Shown: piece by piece, positions 21,268 through 34,385 of the stretch
Layout of the letters: each line of letters starts with the position of its first letter
How positions within the stretch are numbered: the first letter of the stretch is position 1
Assembly (NCBI GenBank): GCA_034008185.1
Contig: CM067109.1
Coordinates: forward strand, 434,001-498,000
From: Gorsachius magnificus
Lineage: Eukaryota; Chordata; Aves; Pelecaniformes; Ardeidae
DNA length: 64,000 nucleotides
Direction of reading: 5' to 3'
Made by a program: the position numbers and the translations under genes
Notes under the pieces: model-generated
Databases searched by the model: none
What the model saw: only the letters and a program-made list of their open reading frames with translations
What the model was told of the DNA's origin: nothing

Positions 21268-23085
21268 TGAGCTATTCCAGTTACTGGGAGCTGCAGATTC
21301 ACAGCAGCGGTTTCTAAAGAGCTGTGGTGAAATGGAAGGTGGCAGCACAGAAGTCCTCAGAGCACGTGTCCCCGTGCATGAACCCCCAGGCACGGCCTCC
21401 CCGGCTGGAGACCTCTGAGCCGCACTGCCTGCCCAGAGGGCTGGCGTTTAGCCATCTCCAACTGCTTCTCCCGCAGGAAACAGTTCCTGCCTTTCGCCAC
21501 CAAAGGCCTTTCTGTACCGTCACGTCTGGCGGTTGTGGGACCACGGACACCGGGAACCAGCACGGGACAGCCGTGCCACCCCGGTCAGCCGTGTGTCGGA
21601 ACGTCCCGGTGCCCGGCGGGGAGAGCGCGCAGCCGGGGGGGACAACGGCTCCCGGGGCTGGGGGAGAGGAGCGGGGGCGAGGCAGGGCTGGCGGCCCCAG
21701 CTGTGGCTCCAGGGCTTGGGGTGGCAGCCCCAGCTGAGCCTTTGCTTTTCCTCCCAGCACAGGGGTGCGCTTTGGCAGCCGAGCAGAGGACAAAGCCGGC
21801 TGCCGGCTGTGGGGGACCCTTCCCGCGCCGTCTGTCCTGGCCACACACGCCGCACCACACCGGCCGTCAGCCCACGGAGGCCATCACAGGCTCCCGCTCT
21901 CTCTCGAGGCGCGGAAGCTGCCCCGCGTGGCGTGCCGAGCCGAGGCCGTGGTGCTGTCACCGATACGAACGGTGCCTCGCTAATTACGTGAGCAATCGAG
22001 CTATTTTTAACCAAGCGTTGTTATGGTTGAGGCATTGAGCGGCAGCCGTGGAGCTGATTGACTGCCCGGCCTCGTTAGAGGCAAAGCACAAACGGCCTGG
22101 GCGTGAAAATAGGGCTTTAGTGTCTTCAGATGCCGCGTACGGCACCAGTGGCTAAAAATCACGCAGACGGGACGCCGCTTCGTTTGGCGGGGTACTGCTG
22201 CACGTCGATTTGGGCAATTCCTCTGTCTTTTAAATGATTATTGCCCTCCCGCGATTTCAGAGGGGATGTTTAAAATGATCTCTTCACAGTGTATCGCTGG
22301 TTCCACCGCGCTGAACAAATCGTGGAAGTAATAATGGAAAGTTACAGATTCCATCCCACTGCCTTTTCAGTCCTTAGTTTAAAATAGAATTTCATTATTT
22401 CCACAGAGGAGAAAATAAACCTACATCATCCTGAGCCAAAAGAAGGCTGTTTACAGACACACTTCAACACCGTTCAATATTTAATGGTGTTACTGAACAA
22501 TCTTTTGCTCAGAAAAAAGGCTTTTCTCACGGTAAAGCCTGTCAACGGTGACAATTTTTCTCTTTTTTTCTGGAAAAATTTCAAAAGAAATGGTAATGTT
22601 TTATCAGGTTTATGTTTGAATGACAACATTGCACCTCTATTTTCAGTGTATATCTTTCTTAAAGCACCGCGAAAATGTCCAGGGGCTGAACATGATTCTG
22701 AACACAGAAAACTGGTTCTGGACGTAAAAGATTAACTATTTAATACCATGCAGTATTATGTAATGTATGGTTGGAAGTGGCATAGGAGACTCATCAAAGC
22801 TATGCACCAAGCTGAATCAAACGCCCACAAAACATAAATACCTTTTAATATTTTATTACCAAGTTATTTTCTCAGTTCTGTTCTTCCCTGGTTTCACTAC
22901 TTTATGGGGATGAAACAGTCGCCCCCCGGCCTGTATCAAGGTGGGCGCTAAAAGAGGTGTGTGGTGTAAACACCCAGGTAAACACCCCAAAAGACGGCAA
23001 CCTTCCCCTTGTTGGGGTTGGACCAAGCGTCCTCTGGTTAGGGCAACGCTGCGTGTCGACCAGCTACACATCCCACGCTGCAATT
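21268..23085. other. Intergenic, no gene seen
   Basis: A GC-rich, CpG-containing patch lies at about 21530-21960, with overlapping open frames of up to about 176 codons on both strands and no recognisable domain. From about 21980 to 22850 the sequence is AT-richer and repeat-poor. Confidence 0.4.
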
Positions 23086-23435
23086 CATAGAAACACAGAA
23101 TCACAGAATCGTTTGGGTTGGCAAAGCCCTTTCAGCTCCCCCAGCCCAACCGCCCCCCTACCCCTGCCATCCCACCCCCAAACCCTGGCCCTCAGCACCG
23201 CCTCTGCCCGGCTGTTCAATCCCCCCAGGGCTGGGGACTCGACCCCTTCCCTGGGCAGCCCCTTCCAGGGCCTGACAGCCCTTTGGGGAAGGAATTGTTC
23301 CCCAGGGCCAACCTCACCCTGCCCTGGCACAACTTGAGGCCGGTGCCCCTCGTCCCATCGCCCCTTCCCTGGGAGCAGAGCCCGACCCCCCCGGCTCCCC
23401 CCTCCTCTCAGGCAGCTGTGGAGGGCGATCCCCGT
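23086..23435 (-). mobile_element. CR1 LINE, 3' fragment in reverse orientation
   Basis: The complement of the CR1 3' end begins CATAGAAACACAGAATCACA and runs through CCTACCCCTGCCATCCCACC and GGCTGGGGACTCGACCCC into the part encoding the ORF2 C-terminus, where it breaks off near CAGGCAGCTGTGGAGGGCGA. It is close to the copies at 2971 and 45837. Long frames here are shadows of the repeat. Confidence 0.93.
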
Positions 23436-26344
23436 GCGCGGCACAGCGTGGCGGCAGCTCGCGTTGCAGTATGCAGTGGTGCTGGACAGTACAGGCTGAG
23501 GCTTCAGGGGGGCCACTTTCTCAGCCAACCCACCTCACTAGTACGGAGGGGGATTAATCCCACCCCTGTGCTAGGCTTCACCGTCTCTGAAGCCAGGGGG
23601 GTTTTTCTACCCATCTCCCACAGCAGCAAGGCCCGTCCTGACTTGGCCAGGCGAGTTGTAATTCAGTTTCCAGCAAACATTTAATGCTTCAGACACGAGC
23701 ACGGCGCTTGCCCCTCCATCAATGGGGTTTCACTGCGTGGTGACTTCCCTGTGGTTTTCAAGGTGTGGATGTATGTCAGACACAGGCAGAAAGTGCTGGT
23801 ACATTACACATGAAGACCTGCTTTCATAACGTCCTACCTAACGCCAGTGGCAATGCAAAACAATCAAAGCCATTTCAAGAGACAGACAGATCGTTTCCCT
23901 TCTTGACTCAGGACGCAGCATGGCGTTGGCGAGCGCCAGTGCCAGCAGAGGAGAGGCAGCAGAAGCACGTCGCTGGGGACGCTGGATGGGAAGAGAGAAG
24001 GACCGGCGCTTTTGGCAGCCGCAAGCCGTTCGGTCCCCTCAGCTGCAATGCACACCTGAAACGGCACCGCTAACCCCTGCGTAGCCCTGGCGTCGGGCTG
24101 GTGGGCTCGCGGATCCCGCCACCTCCGGCATGTGGTTCGCCTCCTAAGGTGGGGGGGGGAACTGCCACGTAACCAGCCGCCTACCCAGGGGTGGCGAGAC
24201 GATGGATTAAACACAGGTCTAAGGAAAACAAAGCAGAGAATGTTCAGGTTTGCTGGAAAAATGTGTTTTCTTGAGAAACTACCAGGAGGAAATGGGGATA
24301 AGAACTGACAATTCTTTCTGCTAGGCATTTCTTTGCAAAACTGTGCTGCTGCTGAATTAATATGCATGCTACTGGGGCATATTGAGACTGCTATGAAAAT
24401 GGTACAGTTTTAAAACAAATAATAAATAAAATAAGTCACCCAAGATCCAGCATTTCATCTTTTTCCCTTCCTTTTTAGCTCATTTCAATAAAGCGCTCAC
24501 TTTTCAAGTTGTCTCTTCTCTTGTTAATGAACTACTTTCTTCAATGGCCAAAGAAACTTCGTCAAATTCATGTCAATCTGCTTTGCTGACAGGGAATGTG
24601 GAATTGTTCAGGAAAAGTGAGTTGATCTGCTTGATTTTCATCAGCCAAAGGGGGCTTTTTTGTTTTAAGAATGATTTTTAGGTACATCTAAATGCTCCCA
24701 GTTAGGACCTGAGATTACGAACACTTAAGTCCACGAAGCCAATTTCGTACTTAGGATCACTCTACCCTGTATAGTCCTTCCCTCTTACAGCAAGGAATTT
24801 AAGATATAATCTAATTGGGTTATTGTGCTAACAGTTCTGTGCATTTATTTCTAAAGCAGTGGGTGGCAAATGTATGTCTCTAATGTTTCCTGAAAGTGTG
24901 TTTCTCAGAAGTAGCAGGTTTTCTACCTTCACAAGATTCTCTAGTTCTCTGTAAATCTGAGCCAACGAGCCAAATGAACATTAAAGAAGTTGAGAGAAGG
25001 TCTGTGTTTCCATCCCTAATTCAGAGATTACAGGAAAGAAAAAAAGAACACATTTGGGGGATATTTTAAAGAGTCATATCAGAAGAGTACGGCCTGATCT
25101 GTGAGGGGTGCTATCAGAAAGGCTTTGAAAAGTGCCTTCTTAAAGGTCTCTGATGCGGTCAGTGGCCTGGTTTTGGGGCAGGAAGGGCAACCCTTACAGT
25201 TTACTGTCTTTCATGGCAGGCCAGTTTTCCAGTCGGGGGGTAACGTGACAGGTTGGGTGCATGGAGGATACACGCCCCCAGAGAGCAGCGTCACGCTGGC
25301 AGGAGGCCCCAAGCTGATGAGAGACGGGGTGTTGCTGCCGCCACCATGCAGAGGCTTTTCTTCTCTCCTGGTCATTAAGCGGAGAATGTCATACCTTGCT
25401 GAGTTTGTGAGAAATGCAAGTATCACAAGATTTGTTACGCAAACTGTTTCTTTCACTTGGATTTCACATTCCATCTGTGTTTAATAAATCTTGGGTTTGT
25501 TCAGATGACTGTGGTACTGATAATCCCAGGCAGACGTCCCTGGGGAGCAAAAAAAAGGGAAAAAAAAAGGGGGGGAAGAAAAAGAAAGGGGAGGGGGGAA
25601 AGAAACCTGAAACCTTTATGGAAAAGTGGTGAAAAGTAACATTTCTCAGATTTACACGTCCTGTCAGGCTCACTCAGCAACAGATGAGTCTCATCTCCAT
25701 GTGACACTCACCAGCGTAGGTAGGTGGTGGGTGAGGGAGAGCATCCAACCGACCCAGAGACGGGATCTGATCATAGACACAGAAACTTCTAACAGATCCG
25801 CTGAGAAATGCAGTTGTTTCCAGTGAGTCATACACGACACCGCTCACTGTAGCACCGCCTGGTTCGGGACCACAGCCGCTAACCCGGGTGGCATCGGCAG
25901 AGCAATGCCACCTCTCCTGTTGTGCCACCCAGGGCATGGGCCAGTCAGGGCCACCAGCCACCAGCCAGGGCTACTGCCCGCTCAGCGCCCTGCCACCAGC
26001 CTCGCTGCCCGAGCTGTGCTAATGCTCTTGTGTTCACCCCTTGCGGGGAAAAAAAACCCAAACCCCTAAGACCGGTGTCATTAATGTTCAGGCTCTCCTC
26101 GTTTGGTGCCTTCTCTCTGCCAGCGGCCAGCAGCAAACACAAGGCAGGCATGCAGTGGCACTTCTACTGCGTAACCTCCCAAGCTCAAAGGCTTCCCAAA
26201 CCAGAGTCCGTACCCTTGTACTATGTAGACTTTGATATGGGTTTTTTTTTTCTCTCTGAACTGGTCAAAATCCATTTTAAACCTATGTAAATTTTTGGCA
26301 TTATCCTGGCATAACAAATTCCAACACACTGCGTGAAAAATTAC
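23436..26344. other. Intergenic, no gene seen
   Basis: Mostly AT-rich. A purine-only low-complexity tract of A and G runs lies at about 25545-25606. The stretch 24360-24960 is AT-rich and repeat-poor. A 167-codon minus-strand frame at 23864-24367 has no recognisable domain and is judged to be chance. Confidence 0.4.
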
Positions 26345-28140
26345 CTCCTTCTGTTTGCTTCTCTATAATTTCAACTATTTAATTTTATTTCTCCTGTTTC
26401 TTGTATTAGGGTTAACAGGGATTAATTATCAGCTGTTCAGCTTCTCCAGAGATTTCTGCTTTTACTGGCTCATAACCCCCTCTTTCGGCTCCTTTCTAGG
26501 CTGTAGACCTGTAGCACACCCAGTCCTTCCAAGTGCACCAGCTTTTCTTAATCTTTGCTCATCTCTGTGGCCGTATCAAACCTCCTGTAAAGTCTGTTTC
26601 ATCTTTTCCAGGCTTTAGCCTCTAGGCTTTGGGGAGCTGGAGGCTGGATGTAATCACAGAGAGGGCGCAAAGGGATTCACACTGTAGCAGTTTAGGCTAT
26701 TCTGTTCTGTTTGCTGTCTCCTTCCCAGTTATTCCAAACCAGTCTGCTTGGGAGGGGCTGGCTTGGTTTTGTTTGACAACTACAGGGTATTTAGCTGATG
26801 CTTCCATAAACCTCCCTACAGCAACATTAGGAACCGGAATAAGTGGGGCAGAACATACCACTGAATTTTTGTATTGGGGTTGGCTCTCTGTGCCACTTGG
26901 CATTTATCCATATTAAATGTCACCTTGCTGCACTACTGCCCACTCATTCAGTAGCATGAAATCATGGTGCAACTCTGCTCAGCTGGCTTTCTTTTTTAAT
27001 TATCTCTAATAATTTAATAATCACCAGTAAAGCTTTTCACTTCATGACCTTTAAGAAATTATTTATGAGCATACCTAATATTAGATTGCAGTCCAGATCC
27101 CTAAAACCCTCTGCTTGTCGTCCTTCTGCATTGCATATACTGATCATCCTGTCTCTTACTCTGTAATCAATTATCAGCCCGGGGGAGAAGCTTCCTTTTT
27201 CACCTGTGACCATCTTGAAAGTTTTTGTAGAACCCAGCTCTGTCAGGCAGATTCCTCCTCTCCACATGCTTGGTAAGGTTTCCAGAATGATGTAGCAGAC
27301 ACATGAAGCCAACTTCCCACTCCAAACGCTGTTGACTCTTTCCTGCTATTTCATATTTGCCCATGTGTTTACTGCTGTTCCCTTTCTGCCAAATTATCTA
27401 CAAAGTTGGACCTGTTGGAGGGTGGTTCCCACGTTCCCCCCCGGAGCCCTTTCAAAGCTGGTGAAACCGTTGTCACCCACCGCTCCTCTCCATAAACAGC
27501 GATTTGTCACCGCCCTCAGCACTTCAGCAAATCCTTACTTTGGTCCCTACAACCACGGAGCTCCTAGCAGTTTGCTGCTGTCTGCTCTAATGGCTTTGCT
27601 CCAGAGCCTCTTCTGCAGACACCCACCGCGTTGAGACGCCTCCCGCAGAGCGCTCCCTGCGGAGGAGGGTGCCAAGGGGAGCACCTCTTCCAGCTCTCTG
27701 CTAGCGACCACCGAGGCGACGGCTTCAGCCAGCGTTACAGCCAGGACCCGATCACGGAGTACGCCTTTTACGTGTCCGTCATCAGGCGACACTGCAAGGT
27801 TTCTTGCTTTCTGATGCGCTTGAGAACCACGTATGAGCCTTTATACCTCACAGTCTTGTCTTGATTGTCTTATTATGATTTTGCATTTAACTTAACAAAT
27901 CTGTGTTTTTCTCTCCTTTCCTCAGTTGGGCACAATCTAAAATTTGGGAGATACAACCTTTTACTTAAGGAAGTTTGTTGTTTATCCGGGCTTCTTTGCT
28001 CTTTTCAAATCAGAAATACACTCTTAAACTCCAATACTTTTTTTTTTAAATAATATCCACCCTGCCTGCATGCAATCTGCCCTTCTGACTCTTCTTTTTA
28101 ATTACCTTTTCTACCAGCTTTCTTAGCTTTGGGTAGTTGT
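26345..28140 (-). mobile_element. Ancient, decayed CR1/L3-type LINE (ORF2 remnant)
   Basis: Successive blocks match, in the right order, the reverse complement of old CR1/L3 LINEs known from turtles and other sauropsids. They are TTTCTTGTATTAGGG (26398), CTTCTCCAGAGATT (26441), TTCTTAATCTTTGCTCATC (26547), CACTTGGCATTTATCCATAT (26893), GTTGACTCTTTCC (27330), CCCTTTCAAAGCTGG (27448) and, after a diverged part, TTATGATTTTGCATTTAAC (27869) to CTTTTTAATTACCTTTTC (28092). On the minus strand this covers reverse-transcriptase and linker parts of ORF2 with many stops and small indels. The copy cannot make protein. It is much older than the short CR1s elsewhere in the window. Block matches are from memory, and the ends are approximate. 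Confidence 0.65.
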
Positions 28141-31100
28141 TCAGTCGGAAAGTCCTCCAGTGGATCTCCTCCTGCATCTACAAAGGTATTCAGTCTGAGT
28201 ATGTTGGGTCACTGTGTGACCTTCAGAGCGAAAATCCATTTCAGCCTCGTTGGTTCTAAGCAGTGCTGACTTGGGTCTTGACTTAAAAATAAGAAGAGGC
28301 TCCCCTTCTCCATTCTGTCCATACACAGCCGATGGAAGGATTTGTGGCTTAGATCCTGGAACACTTTCATTTCTCTGTAAAGTATCGTGCATGATTTTTA
28401 GGTTAAGTATAAGATGGACAAATGTCATCAACTGTGCACTCAGTTACCATGCTGAATGCATTATAAGACTGAAAAAAGATCGGAAGATGTTGTTTAATGC
28501 TATTGCCCTTCTGGTACTCAGCCTGACGCTCAGTTATCTCCCTTTTTGAAATTCCACATGAAAGGCTTTTCTGCTCCTGAAACAGACAGCTGATTTCTAC
28601 GTTTTGTAGCTGCAGAGGATCCATAGCCTGACTTAGAAAATAGGTGAGAAAAGCAACTCATCAGATAAGCCTCCCGCTCTCCCAGTGCACCTATCCCCAT
28701 TCAGGAAAGGGCTGGAGAACAGGGGACATTCTAATGACTTCCACATGCATCATTTCTGCCCCACCGCACTGGCGGCGCACAGCACTGGCCAAAACCTTGA
28801 AAAGACAACAGGCAGGATCCCTGTGAATGATTGCCATGCACCCGCTGGCAACCCACCTTCAAGTTTCATAGAACAGCAGGCTTTTTTCTTATCAATGTCC
28901 TTTTAATTTTCACCGGAGCACAGCACAGAGGCAGGTGACCCATTCGTTATGATCAGCCACTGAGAAATAGCAAGCCTGCTTTTGCCAACTTAAATAGTCA
29001 ACTCACGAGTGACGGCAATCGTTATGTTCAGTATGGATCCAGATAAAGTCCTGGGGGCAAGCACATGGTTAAAGACTGAAAATACACCCTGTTCAAGCCA
29101 GTGTTTGTTTAAAAACCCTGCTGGTCTCCTGCATTTTATGGCAAATGCATAACTTTTTTATTGGGAGATAGTTATTCAGCTGCTGTGAGAAATCTTGCCC
29201 AAAGTCATTATTTGCCATTGTCACACCTTAATAGGCTGTGACTCAAAGCTATGACTTTGTGCAACCACGTTCTGTTGTCCCTGGTGTTATTAATAGATTT
29301 TGTAGGCCACTTGCCTTTTTAATCCCCCTGTCCTCTTTTTTGATTTTTTCCCTGCTATAGCACAACCTCTTTTGTCCCCTCCTAGCCCATTACAGGTTGG
29401 CTGTTTGGGAATAAGGGCACTGACAAACACAATCCCGGGCCAACAGGCCTGCAGCTTTCTATAAAAGGGACTTTTGGCTGAAGATTTGGTACTTAGAGCA
29501 TTAGGAAGGCTGCCCTACTAAATATGTCTTTTCTTAAAACGTATTTCCTATTAAAGCTGGTGTACTACCTTGGGAACTGGCGTAACGCCACTCTAACACA
29601 TGGCCATGGTGGTACACTCTGTATAAGCTTGAAATATGTTTGCCGAGGGTAGGATTCCAAGCCCAGGATACTACAATGATATTTTTGGCTAGCATACCCA
29701 CAGTGAAAATCCCGAGCCAATGTTTTCAATGTTCGCTAACCTCCAGCACTCAGTTTTAGGCATCTCATGTCTGACTAACAGAGATAGTACGGCATCAGCA
29801 ATTCCAGCTTACCTTAATACTCCTAAGCAGTATCTCTGCCGACGCAGAAAAGCTGGGCCGTAGCTTCTTTTAGCCCCGCTATGCTGGAGCTGGTCTGAAA
29901 CGCTTGGGACAATATATGCAAGCTACCTGCAGTGAAAGTTGCCTTTCACTGTTGAGAGTTCAACAATAAACGGTTATACAGCCAAACGCAACCAGCTCTG
30001 GGCTCTGGCCAACTGGAAGGAGGAAGGAAGGGAGGAAGGACGGAAGGAAGGGGCCTGTGGGAAGAGGGACGCGTGAATTTAGGTCTCGCGGAAGTTTCCA
30101 GATCACTGCCTACATTGCTCATTCTCTGCAGGATTATCAATGAGGAAATTTGCACTATTTGAACTTGGCCAGTGGTAAAAGGTTGCATTGTAGGTTATTT
30201 CATTTATGAGAAGAAGTCAAGATAGGTTAATTTGCTTATTTTCAGAAATGCACGGTCTTGTGCCGTTGGGCACCAGGTACAGCTTCCCTGTTCACAAGCC
30301 TCTCTCAGCAAGCACTGTCTAAAATCCCTCTCTCCAGGCCCTTCCTGAAGGAGACATTACTGTGTTCAAGCTGGGAAGCTCTGGGAAGGAGCACAACCTA
30401 TCTAAATCGCCTCTCCTCTATCATTCCTGCCCCAAACAGCAATCAGCAAACCCACCCCACCTGTCCAATTTGAATTCCAAAACAGGCATGCATATCACTT
30501 GTTTTAGGGTGGAGATCTCTCCCTGTGTTTTGGGTTTTGTAACATCAGTGTTTGTGTTGCAGATGGCAGTTATCTCCTCCTGTGTCTGTAGGGTGCTGAA
30601 TGGATTCCCATTCGAAGTGCAAAGTGGCAACACAGTAGCTTTGGAGAGGGTTCTCCAAGTTATGACAAGTCCTTCTCCTACTCCTGGGAGGTTTTAGCAG
30701 CAGCAGAACAGCTTTTTCTCCAGGCTAATTCATTCTTTGGCTTCTAGGCTTTGGTAACTAGATTGCATAGCAAGTGTACTCATGTTTTTTGCTCTCACCA
30801 CCACCCAGATCAAGGGATGAGGCCAATGTGTGTTGCAGCAACTTTTCATCCCACAGGCTTGGGTATCCTTCCTAATGCAGGTCCTGAGCACGCACAAGAG
30901 TGTGGGCTTGGGTCTTGTCTTGACAGGGAGCTGGGACTCAGGCTGTGGTGCCCCCCCAGGTCCCCCAGGCTTGTCTAACCAGTAAGGGTGCTTGTGCTAG
31001 AGGGGTCTTCCTGCAGTGGCCCAGGCTGAGGACAAACACACAACTAAAGCAGAAGAGTAACAGTTCCACCAAAGTGAACCAGCTGGTAATTTGGCCCGTG

Positions 31101-31338
31101 GTGTTGCTGCTTTGCATATGTACTCTCACAGTGAGTTTGCCGTAGAACAGTATGTGCCCATATGAATATCACACACCTATTACAATTAATTTTTTTTGTA
31201 CGCTGTTCTGCATTACTTTTTGAAATCACAGAAGCTGCTGTAGGAGGAATCATTATTCTCACATATAACATATGCTAATATCTTCCACCTTACTTTCACT
31301 ACTTGTCACTTTTCAACAATGATTATGGTATTAACTGG
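28141..31338. other. Intergenic, no gene seen
   Basis: No exon or recent repeat is recognised. A TATA-like motif CTATAAAAGGGA at 29460-29471 stands alone without a downstream coding sequence. A GGAA microsatellite at 30013-30052 is listed separately. The first 300 bases may continue the decayed LINE on the left, but I could not match them. Confidence 0.4.
30013..30052. repeat. (GGAA)n-type microsatellite
   Basis: About 40 bases of imperfect GGAA/GGAG/GGAC tetranucleotides on the plus strand. Tandem GGAA can bind ETS-family transcription factors, but nothing here shows that it does. Confidence 0.85.
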
Positions 31339-31849
31339 TGCTGTGGTTTAACCCAGCAGGCAGCTAAACACCACCCAGCCATTCCCTCACTGCCCCTTCC
31401 CCCAGTGGGATAGGGGAAAGAATCGGGGGGAAAAAAGTCAAATTTGTGGGTTGAGATAAAGACAGTTTAATAGGAAGGGAAAACAATAATAATGATGATA
31501 AATGAATATACAAACCAACCGATGCACGACGCAATTGCTCACCACCCAGCGACGGTGCCCAGCCAGTTCCCGAGCAGCAGTCGCTCCCCCCGGCCACCTC
31601 CCCCAGTTCTGTACCGAGCATGACGCCCCATGGTCTGGAATAGCCCTTGGGCCAGTCCTGGCCGTGCCGCCTCCCAGCTTCCCGCTGGCAGGGCATGAGG
31701 AGCTGGAAAGTCCTTGCCTGGTGTAAGCCCTGCTCAGCAACTAAACATCAGGGTGTTACCAACACTATTCTCATACCAAATTCAAAACACAGCACCGTGC
31801 CAGCTACTAGGGGAAAAAAAATAACTCTGTCCTGGCTGAAACCAGGACA
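31339..31849 (-). mobile_element. Solo LTR of an avian endogenous retrovirus (ERVL-like), reverse orientation
   Basis: Read on the minus strand the element begins TGTCCTGGTTTCAGCCAGGA and ends TTAAACCACAGCA. It is flanked by ACTGG (31334-31338) and GCTGG (31850-31854), a five-base target duplication with one mismatch. The complement of a polyadenylation signal (TTTAAT, 31466-31471) lies beside GTGGGTTGAGATAAAGACAG, the complement of the conserved R/U5 block shared with the LTR at 20706. It is about 511 bases long. No internal retroviral sequence adjoins either side. Confidence 0.9.
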
Positions 31850-33637
31850 GCTGGTCAGCATGGACAGGGGCTCTTCAAAACAGCAGAGGTGTGGTAACAG
31901 TCCCACTAAAAATTCAGATTGGAGATGGTAACAGGAATTACAAACAGCAAGAAGGAAGTGAAGAAGAATGGGAGTTTGGTGTATGCCTGTGCACATGGCA
32001 TTGCTTGTTATTTAAGGAGAAGGTAAGCTGGTGCAAGTGAGAGAACACGCACAGGTTATCGTAAGAGTCAGCAACTTTTGTTTCTTACCTTTTGAATGGT
32101 TAAGAAATACATCGCCTTTAGTAACCTTTTCCCCTCTATGGCTTCCAGCTATGTTTCTGTGTGCAAACTGCACTTGGTTTGAACTCCCTGGGGTGTTTTG
32201 GGTTGGCCCTGGCTGTAGCAGCAGAGAGAGGGTGGTGATTCACTGCTGCGCCGGGGGCTCCCAGATCACACCCCTCAGCAGCTTTGTATCAGGAGGGCCT
32301 GCTTTCCCTTTAGAGCGCATTTGCCTCCATCCCACACAGATCTTCTGGCATCTTATTTCCACTACTCTAAATCACTGGTGTGATAAACACAAAACTAAGG
32401 TGTCAGGCAAGTCTTACCTAGGTTAATCCTTTGCTCTTTCGATTTATTCCTGAAGTCCTTTATCTTGCATACATTTCAAAAAGGCCTATTAAGAGGAGGT
32501 GAAAAGATGTCACACGGTAGTGGGAGTCACCCAGCACAACCCTGCTCCTCACCTTCCCACCCAGGCTATATTCTTCTTAAAGGAGACCAGACCTAAAGCA
32601 CTGAGCAAAGGCTCCTAGGCTCTTCCAGGCATGACATACATAGGGATCTGGTTTGTCTTTCTTACTTCTTTCATTTTGTTAAAATAAACTAGCATTAAGA
32701 GCAAATCATGAAGGGGAGGGACACTTAAAAATTGTACTTTACACCGACATGAAAGCTAAATACAATCCCTCATGTACTGTTACATGAGATCCTACTGACA
32801 TAACTCAGGACATTTATATGTATTTTAGTATCTGGTATTTTTTTCTTGATCCAAATCAATTCAACTGGCTTTTACAACCCATTTACAACCACTGAAATTC
32901 TTGATTTTAGGAGCTTTTCTAGCAGAACTGCCCCTTACTACCAGGCAGTTAGCTTTAGTGCTAACACCAGAGGAAGAGATGTTGTAAGGGCTCTGTGCAC
33001 GCACACGCTTAAAAGGGCGCTTGCGACAGGAGTGGCCTGTAGCAGCATGCCAGCTCATTTATACAGAGCGGTACAAAGCAGTGTTCGGTAATTGCGCAGC
33101 ACGTGCATGCATATTCAACACTCCACATGTTAATAAAGGGCATCTACATATTCTCTGCCAAGGAAGCGACACGATCTGCATCGCAATGATGAAGGCAGAG
33201 AGGAGCTGCAATCAAACTGCTGCGAACAGCGACAGCAGGGAAGTCCTGGTCAACAGCCATGAAGCAAACAGCCTTGTGGTGAAACAGGGGCTTGCTAAAA
33301 AGGTTTGTATCTAATCACTGCCTGAAGGGCAAAGCAATTATCATTTGCAAATACTAGTGATTGTATTGTTCACTCATGTGGTACTAGGCTTTGTTCTCAC
33401 TCATGTGGAGCTCTACTGTTTTTATGAAAAGTCCCAGTAGGGTCAACATAAATATTCAGGGAGTCACATATATATTGATTTATCTGATGGGATTTTCTAC
33501 AACTCTGGTGTACCCTTACCTGATTTTTCTTCTTATGGTGTAGCTGTTCTAGATCTAGTAATTAGAAATACTACAGCCATTTCCACCCACTCTTTTGATG
33601 AACTGTTTACGATTTCCTCTGACCACGCTGAAATTTT

Positions 33638-33690
33638 GCACACACACACGTGGGTGCACGCGCACACACACACACACACACTCTCTCTCC
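33638..33690. repeat. (CA)n microsatellite, interrupted, with (CT)n end
   Basis: Alternating CA repeats are split by a CGTGGGTGCACGCG interruption and followed by a short CT run. Alternating purine-pyrimidine DNA of this kind can form Z-DNA and is usually length-variable between individuals. Confidence 0.95.
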
Positions 33691-34254
33691 ATTTTAAAAC
33701 TGTTACATTAACCCATTAGAAGTGCTGTTTCCCACTTTGTTAGCGCAGTCTACTAAAAAATGTGGAATATATTGCTACTTCTTCTGTGAGAAATGCAGGG
33801 ATTGATGGGGAAAATCATTGAAGTTGAAGCTAGGAAAGGCTAATTAGATAATCCAGCCCTCCTCCTAGTGTACGCCAGTTTATGTCAATAATGAGATACA
33901 TTATTAGGGCTATCCCTACTTTTTTAATGTCATCTTTATAAAGGAGATTTCATTTGCTTACCTCAAATTCTGAAGACCTCAGGAATTTGCTTCTAGTAGA
34001 ATTCAAGGCAGGTTAGTCAAAATGGATCTTTTCCACAGCCTTCTGTATTCTCACAGCAGAGTCACAGCCCTGCCTGATCATGCCTTAAGTTTCAGGAGGA
34101 GCAGCAGTGATCCCCAAAACATGACCTTTTAGACCCTGTAAAATGTGACAAACATACAATTAATAACATGCAATCTACTCTAAGGGGGTATGTCAAGAAA
34201 TTTCAGCTCCACCATCTTTTTTCCTGTCACAGAGAGGTTTGATCTCCCTCTCTA

Positions 34255-34385
34255 AACAGTAGCAATGACCTCGACCATTTCTGTGCCTTCATTTTGTCTG
34301 TGTAAATTAAGACAATACTAACAGAGGCTCCGGAGCATTTCCAAGGCACGTGGAGGTCTTCAGGTGAAAAGCCCGAGACAGAAAT
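34255..34385 (+). mobile_element. Possible MIR SINE relic
   Basis: The order TGACCTCGACCATTTCTGTG, CTTCATTTTGTCTGTGTAAA and GACAATACTAACAG parallels the MIR core and tail (TGACCTTGGGCAA..., CCTCAGTTTCC..., CTGTAAAATG...). Divergence is high, so this is tentative. Confidence 0.4.

Noticed and set aside
23085..23684. Proline-rich frames of 147-188 codons
   Set aside because: They are translation of a reverse-oriented CR1 3' end and its flank.
23864..24367. Minus-strand open frame of 167 codons
   Set aside because: No domain, repeat or splice support was seen. Its length is within chance for a 64-kb window.
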